The translations under genes were made by a program, and so were the position numbers. Below are positions 1 through 11,749 of a stretch of 64,000 nt of DNA, one piece after another; the first letter of the stretch is position 1; the number at the start of each line of letters is the position of its first letter. The stretch spans positions 15,996,001-16,060,000 of the forward strand of contig OZ017795.1 in assembly GCA_963969395.1 (NCBI GenBank), in the 5' to 3' direction. Source of the stretch: Pseudoscleropodium purum (taxonomy: Eukaryota > Streptophyta > Bryopsida > Hypnales > Brachytheciaceae). The notes under the pieces were generated by a model that was not told the DNA's origin, did no database searches, and saw only the letters and a list, made by a program, of their open reading frames with translations.

Positions 1-528
1 GGATGCCAACTTCTACACACTAAACCTCGCAAGTACCAGCTCTCCCGAAGGACCCCAGAGACAGCCTCGCGAAGCACTCCAGAAGCAAACAGAAGGTTGC
101 GGACTGGCAAGAAGGACGCGGTTGAAGGACGACAAAGTGTCCCTCAAAAGTCTGACAACGCGCATTGATCACGTGGGCCGGCCATCATGCAGCGCAGATA
201 CTGGCACAGTTTTTCGAATATACTAAATGGGGATTCTTTAATGCTGAAAACTGACACAGTGAAAGGACATGGTGGAGCCAGCGAGCTCCGACTTCCGAAA
301 ATTTGAGCCAGCTCCAGCCCCCGTCGGGAAAATTTGGTAAATTTGAGGTCCGCGAGACGTTACCTCATGTACCCGAGCAATTCATTACATCATGTACAGT
401 ATCGAGCAACTCATGTGGCCTGGGCCCCGCCTCGTCTTGGCTGACTTCGTCGTTGCGTGGACAGCAGCTTGCCAAGCTGTCCTTCAAGCCGCTCCAAACA
501 TACCCGGCTTGCGCAACTTCTGAAGTAA
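1..528. repeat. Segmental repeat block, left copy
   Basis: This stretch closely matches 53134-53580 and then 54945-55051, in the same orientation. It contains a recurring unit around 230-350 (AAATGGGGATTC then CTGACACAGTGAAAGGAC). Diverged relatives of that unit lie at 53393-53530, 53757-54130 and 57195-57310. Short reading frames on both strands are not conserved between the copies, so I do not call them genes. Confidence 0.75.
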
Positions 529-532
529 TTAA

Positions 533-1179
533 CCCCTCAATGCTCAAGGCCTGTTTTGAGCCTCTTGGAATTTGCTCTAAATGGAACAAAGTGCCAACAT
601 TTTGATAAGTTGTATCAATTTATTTGGAATTGTAACTGTACAAATTTAAACTAGACATGTTAGAGAATTCATAGGAAAAGAAAACACAACAATATCACTT
701 ATGGAGTGAAAGATTATAATGTTTGACTATGAAGGTGTGAAAACTACAAAAGTGATGCAAAGTTTTCAATCCTCTTTTCACAAGTCAAATCTAAAAAGTT
801 GGTGACCCCCAAAAATATGAGGTTAAAGGGCCTAACAAGTATATCCTCAATCAATTTATGGCTTCTTAAAATCTACTCTACAATTTTTTGAAATGAATTG
901 TAAATGTGATTTTTACTCCAAAACCTAGTCTCTATGAGGCTCATTTCCAAGAGCTCTCAACACTACAAGAAGTCAAGATTGCAATGGGTACCCTTACACA
1001 AAATCTTGAATAGAAAAATCATTATCATTTATTTTCAAGATTGGATTTTTGATGCTAAAACTAAACTTCAAGAAGAACTTTCCAAAAACATAAACTACTA
1101 AAAATAGCAACTTGGTTAGGTTTTATTTCACTTCAAAGTTTTGCAAACACCAAATTATGGTGCCCCGGGCAACTAGGGG
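533..1179. mobile_element. 647-bp non-autonomous element with TTAA duplication (piggyBac-like or PIF/Harbinger-like)
   Basis: The sequence is an insertion relative to the paralogous copy, which reads straight through TTAA at 55052-55055. TTAA is present on both sides here (529-532 and 1180-1183). The ends are short imperfect inverted repeats, CCCCTCAATGCTCAAGG on the left and CCCCTAGTTGCCCGGGG read inwards from the right. It has no coding capacity. TTAA targets with CCC-type ends are the hallmark of piggyBac, which is rare in plants. A three-base TAA duplication would instead suggest PIF/Harbinger. An inverted relative lies at 9182-9705. Confidence 0.7.
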
Positions 1180-1183
1180 TTAA

Positions 1184-2310
1184 GCTCCTTGTTAGTAGGA
1201 TGAGCCTCCTTGTCTGAAGTGAGTTCTTCAGTCAAGTTTGTGAGGGTAATCTCAATGAGAACCTTCGGATTAAGTGTCAAAAGTAATCCTCCCGCACAAG
1301 GAAAGAATTTGTTATGAGTTCAAAATGAGCTCCTTTTGATGAATGACCGATTACCATCCCTGCTTACAGATATCTTTGGGAGAATATAGCCGTATCATGG
1401 AGATTAATTAGGTGAGGAAACCAAGAGAAGGAAAGCATTACTAAAAGGGGAAGGGTGCCTGGTGTCCGAATGTAAAGAGGAAGGAGTGTGGGTTACGAAC
1501 TGCTTCAAGGTCTTGAAGAGGATAATTATGTGAAATTTAAAAAAATGAAGCGTCTTCTCAGTGAGTACCAATTGAGAACAATTGATGGATGTGTGCTGAA
1601 CTGAGAGCTTTAGATCTCCAGGTAAAGCATGGTACATTTGTTGATAATAAAAATCATTTCTGCAGTTTATCAGACAGAGTTTTCGTCATATATATACTAG
1701 CCCTCACATACAGTGCTGGTTTTCATTGCAATGGGAAAACTGAACAAAAAGAACAATTGATGAGAGTATTCAGATCAATCAATGGTCGAAAAATTCAAAT
1801 CCAGTATCAACATATCCTCCATATCTCTTGCTGCAGGAATGTCACTCAAAATTTTGCACTCGCACTTCCATTACATCAGCCGAGCTAACATTGACACCGC
1901 TTCTAGCCTATCGTTTAAACGTATTCTCATCCAATACACCTCCATAAAAGCAAAATCTGGGAATTCTAACCATGCCCATGCACCATGTATCCACAGAGCT
2001 AATAAATCCCCAAGTTTAATTGATAACCCGCCTTATCTCTTTCCTAGTAGTATATACATAGATTCGGGTGTAAATCAAAGTCAGCATGTATTAAGACCCT
2101 TTGAACTTGAAGTACGAGATTACTTTCTCGTGGTACGCACCAGCTCCTCATTGCTTTTCAGGAAGAGTTGCATTTTGGTGTATCTGGCTTAACCTTAATG
2201 AAGTACTAATTCAGCCTACAACGGACCAACAGAGCAAGAAAAACGAAACTAATGTCCAGGGATTCGTGAAGTTTATTACAAGAAATGCTGAAGTTCAGTC
2301 AAAGTAACCC
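1184..2310. repeat. Segmental repeat block, continuation
   Basis: 1184-1780 aligns with 55056-55640, and its 1310-1700 part also aligns with 33790-34200 and partly with 55620-55950. 1700-2160 aligns with 41218-41640 and then 42270-42310. Open frames here differ between copies and are broken by indels, so I treat this as a non-coding repeat family. Confidence 0.7.
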
Positions 2311-4965
2311 GAAGCTGCAGATGCGAAATTGATCCCGTGCACAGGGTTCTGCCCTGTTGCATTTGGGTGAAGGAAGGGTAACGGCATTGGCGGACCTAGC
2401 CTTGTAGCTGCATCTTAACTAAAACAAAGCAACCATTCCAACAAAGTCAAAAGGATGGACTGCTTTCACTCTCTTAAACTCTTTACTCCACTCTCTAAAT
2501 TTTCAAAAACTTATGAAACAGACCTTCAAAACACTGCAGCTTCATCCCGTGTTCACAAGTTTCAAAATACTTGAAAGTAAAGCACTCTACAGAAACTCTG
2601 ATTGACAACTCTAAAGCAGCGAAGTATCACTACTAGAATAGGTTCTATATGTAATCCCTTTCGTTCTTTTGCAAGGACTATGCAATGAAAACAAGTTGAC
2701 CACAAGAAGTTTGAGCCAGGTGAAACATTGTCGCCAGAATGCCAAGAGACCGTCACAAAAGTGTGTAGCGCGAAATCATGTCGGGAAAGAAGGTTACAAA
2801 ACAAGTGCAACCTAATGCACAAAATAAATTACGAAACCATTGTTGGCACTAGATTTTGACTATACCGGGAGTAGTAGCGTGATGATCTTAACCATGGCAT
2901 GCGACAGATGAATGGAGGGGCTTGATTACGTACCCGCAAAGTCACCAACCAAGCGGCCAGCCATCCGCGAATCTTCCTGTGGCCGACTTGGTTTACAAAT
3001 CACGTCCGTAAGGTGGGAAGTTGGTCTTGTTCCCCGCGTCAGTTGCAGAATCACCAAACAGAGTGCATTCTGATTTCACATATGAGAGCCAATGCATATG
3101 AGAGCCACAACTGGGACAACCAAGATATTCTGATCTGCCCCGAACTCGCTTGTCTGCACAGCAGCAACAATTAAACACTCAAACCGCATGAAAAACTAAT
3201 GTAATGAACTTTACGTGCACCCTGCTCTCCATTTTTACGTCAAATGACTGAGCCGCCTCAAGTAAATGTAGATTAAAACATGGAGAGCACACTGAAGCTC
3301 TTTCTAAACTGGAGAGTAGGATGAAGCTCTTCTTTAGAACCACACTGAACCCTCTCAAAAGATTGTCTTGAAGAAAGTAGCAGGTTTCTAAATGATCCCA
3401 CAACAGCCATTCACCACATGACCAGATTTGGGGCAAAACAGCAGCAGATTCTGTATAGGGCAATGCTTCTTATCGTTGGGGATTCCGCAAACAAAAGTGC
3501 CAACAAGGGATCCCTAAAGTCGAGAGGCAGGGAATTCCAAGTCCCGCATGTCTGCCATGTGCCGTCTCAGATTACGCCATGTAATCCACCAGCCTTTCCA
3601 ACGAGGAATTTCTTGCTTGTGGTTTATGTCAAGTTATTGGGATGCGTTTGAAGGAATTTTAAGGAAGATTGAAAATGTAATAGCTCCACATTCTGGATGT
3701 ATACAATTACATGCCTATGTTGACTAATCGATGAAGGCTATAACTTACACGAGTGCCTACATTTCATATAATCCCAAAGAGCTTCAAAGTCTATATTTGG
3801 GATGATGAATAGAGTGATTTAAAGCTATGGTAGGTTTTTTCAAAATCATTTCTAACTCATCTAAATTTATCCCTAAATCTCTTATAGACAACATTTGTTT
3901 ATGACTAATTTAACAAATTTAAGGTAAATAATGTATATTTGTTCAAGATATTGTAAGTGAAGGGCATGATAACATACTTTCTATCAAATTTTTTTATTTA
4001 ATTCTAAAGGAAAAAAAAAGATTCAACAAATGAAAAATTCAAAAATATTTTTGAACTCCTAAAAAGAGGAATTTTGAAAAAATGGAATTTTCCAGAAAGT
4101 GTGGCATCCCCCTGGCTACCGAACTTGCTCTAAGGTACAGGGAGGTTCTAAAAGTACGCAAGTTCTCAAAGCATCCACCATCTTAAATGTGCACTTCATG
4201 TAAATGTTACTTTTTTTAGCCTTCAGCCAGGTACAAGCAGTGTACATTTTAGGGGGGCGACACTATTAGAGCCTTATGCCACTTTAGCTTCAAAACTTCA
4301 TAACTAATTTCACAAAGATTGAAAAAATATGAAATGACTTGGGTTAAATGCCAATTCTACTTGTCTTTCAAGAAAAAAGTACTGAAAATTATTTGAAGAA
4401 ATTTCACCTTCCCAAAAATCAATTCCAGCTCTTAAATGGTCAACTTATGGACCTCCTACCTTACAACTAACTTATGGAGTAAGCAAGCGTGCATGTGAAA
4501 TTGTGGATTCAGAAATTCAAAAACAGATTCAAAAACAGATTCAAAAACAGATTCAAATGGAGAGAGTTGCATTGATTGCAGCTACAGATTAATAATTAAC
4601 TTAAGCTTAGCATTTGCAGCAATCTTTTAAGAAAAGGGATGATATATTGTTGTTGTCAAGGTTATGACTCTTGATTTGTAATAATTTGTAATAATTAATA
4701 CCTAGAGGATGCAAACATCTCTTAGGTACATTGACAAAAGAGTCAATTTGCGAGAAACCACACATTATTTCATGGGATGCTAAGCTTTTACAAATTCTTT
4801 AAAATGGGTGTACATGTAATTTTCCTATTGGTTGTAAGACTTTAGAGTCAACCCATCATGTGAAATGAATTCATGAATTATTATTGCCAATTACACCCAA
4901 TTGTCCATATTTGTATTTTTGGGAAGTAGTGCAACTTGTGAACCATATTGAATAAATTTATATTT
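2311..4965. other. Intergenic; partial repeat relatives only
   Basis: 2835-2925 resembles the promoter-side part of the duplicated small-membrane-protein pseudogene (12585-12655 and 60645-60715). 3655-4100 resembles 12700-13140 and 61060-61445. A three-fold short repeat (ATTCAAAAACAG) lies at 4514-4555. I see no supportable gene. Confidence 0.5.
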
Positions 4966-4971
4966 TTATAG

Positions 4972-5424
4972 GCCCCTACAGAGGACGCTTACGCTCCCCT
5001 GCAAGGGAACTTCAGCGTTCTCAATACGGCCTGAGTGGAACTTGAGGGGAACTTTCATCGCCATGTCTATTCTTCTTTGGACATCTTCATCGCCATGTTT
5101 GCTGGTGTGTGATTGACGGATTGTGTCGGAATTCGAGAGATGCGGTGTCGCTTCATGCGATATCACTCAATAGTGCAGAGCCTTCGCTTGCTTCAAACGC
5201 GGACAGCACGTCCGCCTCAGATTTGTATGCTTTGTAATCGCCTCCCCGCACCACCACACGAACCTGAGGCCCTCCCTGAGGGTTCAAGCGACCAGGGAAT
5301 AAACACTTTACAAGTGCGATGTCGTAAGATTTTCGAGTTTGGACGATTTACAGAAATCAACCTTCTTGATGGCGTATCCATTCTACTGCCGATACGAGAA
5401 GATGACGACGGCGGCATCCCAATG
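4972..5424 (+). other. GC-rich exon-like segment upstream of the VPS9 pseudogene
   Basis: This block has clearly higher GC than its surroundings. It is preceded by a T-rich tract ending in TATAG and ends at a donor-like CCAAT|GTAAGT near 5425. A 104-codon frame runs through 5113-5427, but I do not recognise the protein. Because the VPS9-like exons begin 1.4 kb downstream on the same strand, it may be a 5' untranslated or first exon of that gene. That is inference only. Confidence 0.25.
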
Positions 5425-5754
5425 TAAGTTTCAATTCAACTTCTGTAAAGTCTAGGAACTTTTAAAATTTTGTTTTGACCAGTTTTCAGTTACCGATCTA
5501 GCTATATATTGATCGATTGACGAACACCCTCTGCAGGCAATACCGTGATAGAAACTTAATATGGATACACAATGTGAGTTCTATTGGTTTCACTACCAAG
5601 TGAATTGATCACTTTTGAACCTAATTATATGAGTCCTTGGTCTTTTTGGTGGAATCTTAGTTTTAACAAGAGTACGTAATCTTCATTTGTAAGGCCACTT
5701 GGGCCTTTTGCGGTAAATACTGTACATCGTTGTTTTGGGTGCAAGATGTACGTG

Positions 5755-6388
5755 CACTAGTGCAGAACACAGGTTTTTAATGACATTTTTAATGACATTT
5801 GGATGTCATTTCAGCCACCCGCAAAGGTGGTTGAAATGACATATTGATGTCATTTAAAATGTCATTTTTTTGATGTCATTTCAACATACTTGTAGTGTAC
5901 ATTTTAGTTCTTCAAAATCTATCAAATAAGTAGATTTTACTTTCTAAAATCTTCAACAAATGTAGATTTCAATTCCCAAAATCTTCAAAAGATGTAGATT
6001 CTACTTTCCAACATTATAGATTATACTTTCCTAAATCTTCAAAAATGTAGATTTTACTTTCTAAGAATCTATGTTATTTGGACATATGTACCTTACTTCA
6101 CTTCAATGTTTTTCACAAGAAAATTTAATGTCACTAGATTTCCTACTCGAGTTATTTATTTCTATTACTTATCTTCCCCATGACAATTGTTATAGGATAA
6201 TGTTTTCTTCTAAAATCTACCAAATTTGTTGCACAAAATGACATTAACCTCATTTTTGATTGAAACGAACATACTGGGATCAATAATTCTTCTAAAATCT
6301 ACCAAATTTTCAATGGCATGGTTGAAATGACATTTTCTTGAGAAATGTCATTTCAACATGTCATTTCAACCACCCTTCTATACTAGTG
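5755..6388. mobile_element. 634-bp non-autonomous CACTA (CMC/EnSpm) element
   Basis: The left end reads CACTAGTGCAGAA and the right end, read inwards, CACTAGTATAGAA. The 3-bp target duplication GTG is present on both sides (5752-5754 and 6389-6391). Just inside both ends are clustered copies of ATGTCATTT/AAATGACAT, as expected for CACTA subterminal transposase-binding repeats. The interior holds loose repeats of TCTTCAAAA..TGTAGATT. There is no transposase, so it would need help from an autonomous relative. Confidence 0.85.
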
Positions 6389-6831
6389 GTGTGACTGTCG
6401 GGACCTTATCTGATTCTAAATTTATGACCAGTTTGACTTTCATGCTATGAGAGATCAATTGATTCTTCTTGTGCCTGAGACTATTCAAGTTGAGCTTCTT
6501 ATGCAATTGGAGATGCATGAAATTTCAATTTCATTAAAATGATGATATTCCCTTAAATGCCATATTTAACTACTTTTGGATTTTGCATCATAAGGTCTCT
6601 TAAGAAAAACATCATGAGATCTCTAGATGCATCTATTAATCTCTTGATGTTTTTATAGATCTCTTGATGTTTTGTATTGATCTCTTGAAGTTTTGCATAG
6701 AATTCTCAACGTTTTGGATTATCTCCTGATGACCATTTTTTTTCTCCCGATGACTATTATTAATTCTAGACTTTCAATAGTCCAAAAGTAGTTAAATGTG
6801 GCATTTAACCATTAGAACTCGTCGTGTTGAT
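6389..6831. other. Spacer with short imperfect repeats
   Basis: 6590-6760 carries several imperfect copies of ATCTCTTGATGTTTT. Nothing coding is visible before the first VPS9-like exon. Confidence 0.4.
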
Positions 6832-8141
6832 ATGTTCGATGCGGCAACAGCGCCGCTCATCTTTCACGATTTCTTGGATTGGAGGCGCCATCCTCAAGCC
6901 ATAGATCTTGTGAAGTCCATCAAAAGGTGACGTCTATACTCTCGTCTTTGAAAGCAATTCTGTTTGAGTGCTTCCTTGTTTGCTGCGAGGGTCTCCACGT
7001 GAATTCATGCTCTTGCGAATATTGGAGAACCAAACATGAAGAAAATAAACCAAATATATGTGTACATTGCGAACTTGGAAGCTTGAAGCCGATCTCATGG
7101 CGGATGCTCGTTTTGAAATATGGAGTGGAGGGTGCGCATTCACTGGTCTATGCTGTGACCTCTGTGTGCAGCTTTATCGTCGAGTTTACAAGCAGGACAC
7201 CTAATGTAGAAAAGGACAGTGAAAGTGTTCAAGCGTTTTTTGACTACAACCAAAGGTGCATTCGATGCCCATGTTGATGCAACCAAGGAAGAATTAGATA
7301 GTGCTTGCGAGGTTTCCCCGTCACCACCATCTCCTTCATTTTAGTGCTATCTTGAGTGAATCATGGTGTGGGAGAATAGATTTCCAATGAAAATGGAACC
7401 AGCTCCAAAATTCCGCCACTTGATATGTAATACTCAAGAACAGGCGAGAGTTTGTCTGTGCAGGAAGTTGTTCAGAGATGGAATTTTTTTATTAGAGATT
7501 GTTATAATTCTAACATCATCAGCTGCTAGATTTTGGTTCTCTCTCTTCTTGCATGAATTGGTGCTTGTTGATTGTAGGGTCTAGAAAAATACCTGATGAT
7601 GAAGCTATTTAGTCGAGCATTTGCACCTTTTCCTGAAGAAGTAGAACATGATCAAAGGTTGTCTGAGAAGATGTCAATGTTGCAACAATTTATTCGTCCT
7701 GAGTATCTTGATATTCCACCAAACTTTCATGAATCTTCATGGCTGGTATGTCCTTGATTATTTGGGTCGTTTTGCTCATAAATGTGAAGTTTGAGTGTTG
7801 AAGTGTTGGTTCGCAGCTTAGTGATAACTGCACTTTCTGTCTTGGTCTTCTGGGAGTGACCATGCGAACTGAAATCTTCTTGATTGTTCCATGATGTTTA
7901 TTGCCAATGAGGCTAACTTGTGCGATTTTGTCGATTTTGTCAATTTTAGGTGTGTTTGGTTTGAACAGTTAGCCTACAAGGAGCTGCAAAAAATTAATAC
8001 TTATAAAGCACCTCCAGACAGACTTGTGTGCATCCGAATTGCTGTCATGTTATCAACAATCTCTTTCTTAATGTTTCTATTGGATCAAAGGATGGCGCTG
8101 ACGACTTTCTTCCAGTTTGAATCTATGTGGTGATCAAAGTG
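6832..8141 (+). pseudogene. VPS9-domain Rab5 guanine-nucleotide exchange factor, 5'-part pseudogene (VPS9A-like)
   Basis: Four exon-like pieces match the N-terminal half of plant VPS9a, which activates Rab5/ARA-type GTPases on endosomes. They are 6832-6926 (TAPLIFHDFLDWRRHP), 7172-7311 (SFIVEFTSRTPNVEKDS, then after a frameshift DATKEELDSACE), 7578-7745 (an intact 56-codon exon starting GLEKYLMMKLFSRAF) and 7969-8141 (KELQKINTYKAP, then NNLFLNVSIGSKDGADDFLPV). GT/AG splice sites are preserved at the boundaries. Lesions are an indel near 7250, a 1-bp loss near 8037 that shifts out of frame before the conserved NCC stretch, and a TGA at 8118-8120 in place of the Leu codon after FLPV. The sequence for the rest of the VPS9 domain is absent. 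Family assignment rests on remembered plant VPS9a sequence and is firm. The start of the coding region is uncertain. Confidence 0.85.
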
Positions 8142-9180
8142 TCTTACAGTGTGGTCTTTTGAATATCTTTCAACAACAATATTACAGTTGGTGTCAATTT
8201 ACTTCATGATAATTGATAGACCAAGAATCCATGGACTTTGAAGTAGGAAGAACACCAAGGACTCAAAGGACTCTGACATTTAGGACAAGTATACATTGCT
8301 AACATCTAGGGCACTTTTAGATTTCAAAAATTTAGGACTAATTTAGATATTAGACTTAGCAATCTGAAACATCTAGGATTGCTATAGATTTTAGATATCT
8401 AGGATACCTGTAGATTTCAAAAATCTAGTACTAGTATAGATTCTAGTATTAAAAAAATGGTTCAAGATGCATGGTCTAAACTACTAAAAGTATCAAATTA
8501 ACGGAATACCGCCATTTTAATGAAATTTGCTATAATGACAATGACAAATGAATGACAATGACAACAATGACAATGAGCTGAAAAGAGGCGAACCTTCCAT
8601 TTCCTCCAATTTCCTCCTCCTTCTCCCAATGAAAAATTAAGAGCCGTTGATTTAAAATTGAAAAAAAAATCCTCCCCCCTCCAAATGCCGTTGATACAAA
8701 TCCAAATAAAGATGTAGATACAAATATAGATACGGGATATGATTACAAAATATGAATACAAATATGGATAAGTATACAAATATTACACAAGATACATATA
8801 TTGTATGGCATACAAATATTGTACCGGATACAATATGGGGATACGGATATGGAATTAATCCCACATCAAATGCCACCCCACTCTCACTTCAAAATTACAA
8901 AGTGGAGGGATGGGTTTCGATTCCAAACAAAAATTAGATTAATTAAAAAAAATTATACCCTAGGGGATTAATAATAAAAATTAGATTTTATTTTATTTGA
9001 GCTCATTGTAATAGTTTTGTCACAATGACAATGAGTTCAAAAGAAGCAAAGCAGCCTCAAACACAAAGTAGTACCTATAGGGCAAGTAATACAAAACGGC
9101 TCCTTTCAATAGTCTCCAACATTCCCTTTTGTTTTTACTTTATGAAAAAGTCCCAAGATAGCAATCACTTTATTCTTTAA
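8142..9180. other. AT-rich spacer with simple repeats
   Basis: 8320-8460 contains repeated TCTAGGA/TTTAGGACTA words. 8530-8580 is a run of ATGACAATGACAA-type repeats, and a related stretch is at 9015-9040. 8700-8860 is rich in GATAC and ACAAATAT words. The short frames here are products of the repeats. I see no gene. Confidence 0.5.
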
Positions 9181-9181
9181 T

Positions 9182-9705
9182 CCTTAAATGCTTGAGGTAC
9201 CAAAATTTGGTGTTTGCAAAACTTTGAAGTTAAATGAAACCTAAACACGTTGCTATCCTTAGTAGTTTATATTTTTGAAAAGTTCTTCTTGAAATCTAGT
9301 TTGAGCCTCAAAATATCCGATCTTGAAAATAAATGATTGTGATTTTTCTATTCAAGATTTTGTGCAAGAGCACCCATTTGCAATCTTGACTTCCTGTAGT
9401 ACTGAGAGCTCTTGGAAATGAGCCTCAAGTACACTAGATCTTGGAGAAAAAATCACATTCAAAATTCCTTTCAAAAAATTGTAGAGTGGATTTTATGAAG
9501 CCATAAATTGGTTGAGGTTGTACATGTTAGGTCCTTTAACCTCATATTTTTTTGGTCACCAACTTTTAGATTTGACTTGTGAAAAGAAGATTGAAAGACT
9601 TTTGCAGTTTTAACACCTTTATAGTTAAACATTATAATCTTTCATTCCATAAGTGATATTGTTGTGTTTTCTTTTCCTATGAGATCTTTAGCATATCTAG
9701 TTTGA
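9182..9705. repeat. Inverted relative of the 533-1179 element
   Basis: Read on the minus strand, this matches 640-1160. Examples are GGTACCAAAATTTGGTGTTTG against the right end of the first copy, and the shared tract around AAGTGATATTGTTGTGTTTTC. The end near 9182 reads CCTTAAATGCTTGAGG and resembles the CCCCTCAATGCTCAAGG end of the first copy. The outer end on the right is not clear. Two opposed copies 8 kb apart flank the VPS9 pseudogene. Confidence 0.65.
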
Positions 9706-11749
9706 ATTTGGGGACCAAAAAACACTTTTCAATCATATTCATGCACTTTTTCCTCGAAATTTGGCAACTTCATCCACATTTTGAATAGATGTGGAAAAAT
9801 TATGGCGAGAAAAGATTACTTTTTTTTGGTAAAACATAGACATTTAGTTTGAAATGGTACAATATAGCCCCATAGTACCCCCAAAAAAGGTTGGGCTCAA
9901 GTGCTAATAAGTTGGGACCATCCAAAATCACACCTTGCCTATAAGCACCATCATTGCTATGACTGTGTATATCTCCCAAATCAATATGTACATATGTAAA
10001 AGAAACAATTCTTGAACATCTACCCAAAAAACATTTTGACCCTTTATAACTTTTGCAAACTTTATCCAAATGTTGCGTTCGTTGGTGAGTTGGAACCTCC
10101 TTTCACTTTCCAACAAGAAAATATGAAAATTTGACAAGTGTGATGATAGTAACTAAGCACAGTAGTAAAAAGTGGCGGTTTGGGGGGATATCCATCTTAC
10201 CAAGGGTTTATTTTATTGTATTTTGAACAATGTAAAAAAGTGATCTTTCTTAGAGTGATGTAATGGTTTACTTAAATGGATGAAGCATACAAAATGCAAA
10301 TGAAACTTCAATTATTCACTTAAAAGAGTGGGCATTCATCTCCAAAAAAAGGGTTCAGCCTTTAGAATATGAAGCACACTAGCGATTTCATCCGATGAAA
10401 ATAGAAGATTATACCATCTAAAATTCCTTCAAAACAAATTGTATTGCTTTTGAAGAAAATATTGTGGAAAAAGTTGGTTGATACAATTCACAAATATGCC
10501 TCTTTGATGTAGCAACAAGACTTAACTTAGATATTGGTACTCAAAATTGAGCACCTTGTACATCCTACAAGATTAACATTGACTCACATTTATTTGGAGA
10601 TTGTGCAATTTGTTAGGTACTATTGTAATGTGGAAGTTCACAATTTCATAGATATAATTAATACAATATAATTTGCAATCAATATTATTTTTACACTATC
10701 TTAAATAGTATGATTGTCATTCAACTTTCATCCAACTTTCATCTCCTTACATCTATATTAATTTAATTTTCATTGAATAATGCTCATAAATATTATAAGC
10801 AATAAACAGTTCTTGGACTAAAATTTGAATTAGTGTGAATAACTAATATGGTCAAATCAATCAAAACGAAGAAATATTCTTTCGTATATAGTATGATCAT
10901 ATACTTATAAAGTCTAATTTTTTTATTACAAGTAGATGCATTGTAATTAATTTTATTGTGGTGAATTGAAGTGAGCATCTGGATATTGTATGCAAGTGTT
11001 ATGAGAGGTCAAAAGTTTTACTAGAATACTTCCTAAATTCACACCCTAATTTCAATGTGGCTTTACAATCAAGATGAGTGTGCCATGAGCATTTATTTGT
11101 TATCTAGACATATATTAGTATAGAAGGAGTACTTAGTTTGAAAAAAAGCTCAATGTTGATCAATCTAAATACCTTCAAGGAACCACACCAAAAGTGTCTA
11201 AACAAACAGAAGATTGAGCACAATTTCCCTTATTAAATTACCTAAGTATTTAATTGATCTTGTTGAAAGAGGATTCTAGATTCTAGATTCTTTTAGATTG
11301 TATTTACTAGATAGCATATGAAATAACTATGAGCTTTGAAAGTGATGATTATAGTTGTTTAACCATGTAAAAGATAGTTGTATAAGACATGCCTACATCA
11401 CTCCCCAACCATTGCTACAATATAATGATTTATTTGTAGAGAATACTAGTTACGTCACTTGAAGTATTTTAATTTATGTAAGAGCGCAATTTCGAAGAGA
11501 TGCATGGAAACATCCTTATATAAAATTAGGCTATTTATTTGTTTGTTTTGTTTGTTACGTTGAGATCTCCCATGCGTCTTCCATTCGTGTGTTTAGTATT
11601 GTAGGAAAGCCCTCAGCAAGGAAGGGTGCACAAACTTTGTTTCAAAGTAAAAAGTTATAGACCAGTATAATATTTTATCCATTTTCCAATCATTGAGTAG
11701 TAGCAATAGACATCTGGGCTTTTCAATAAGTCCAACCAAATGTTCTCTT
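9706..11749. other. AT-rich intergenic stretch
   Basis: I see no gene, RNA gene or clear repeat structure beyond short low-complexity runs. A loose match to the CCCC-ended element family appears around 9790-9880. Confidence 0.4.
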
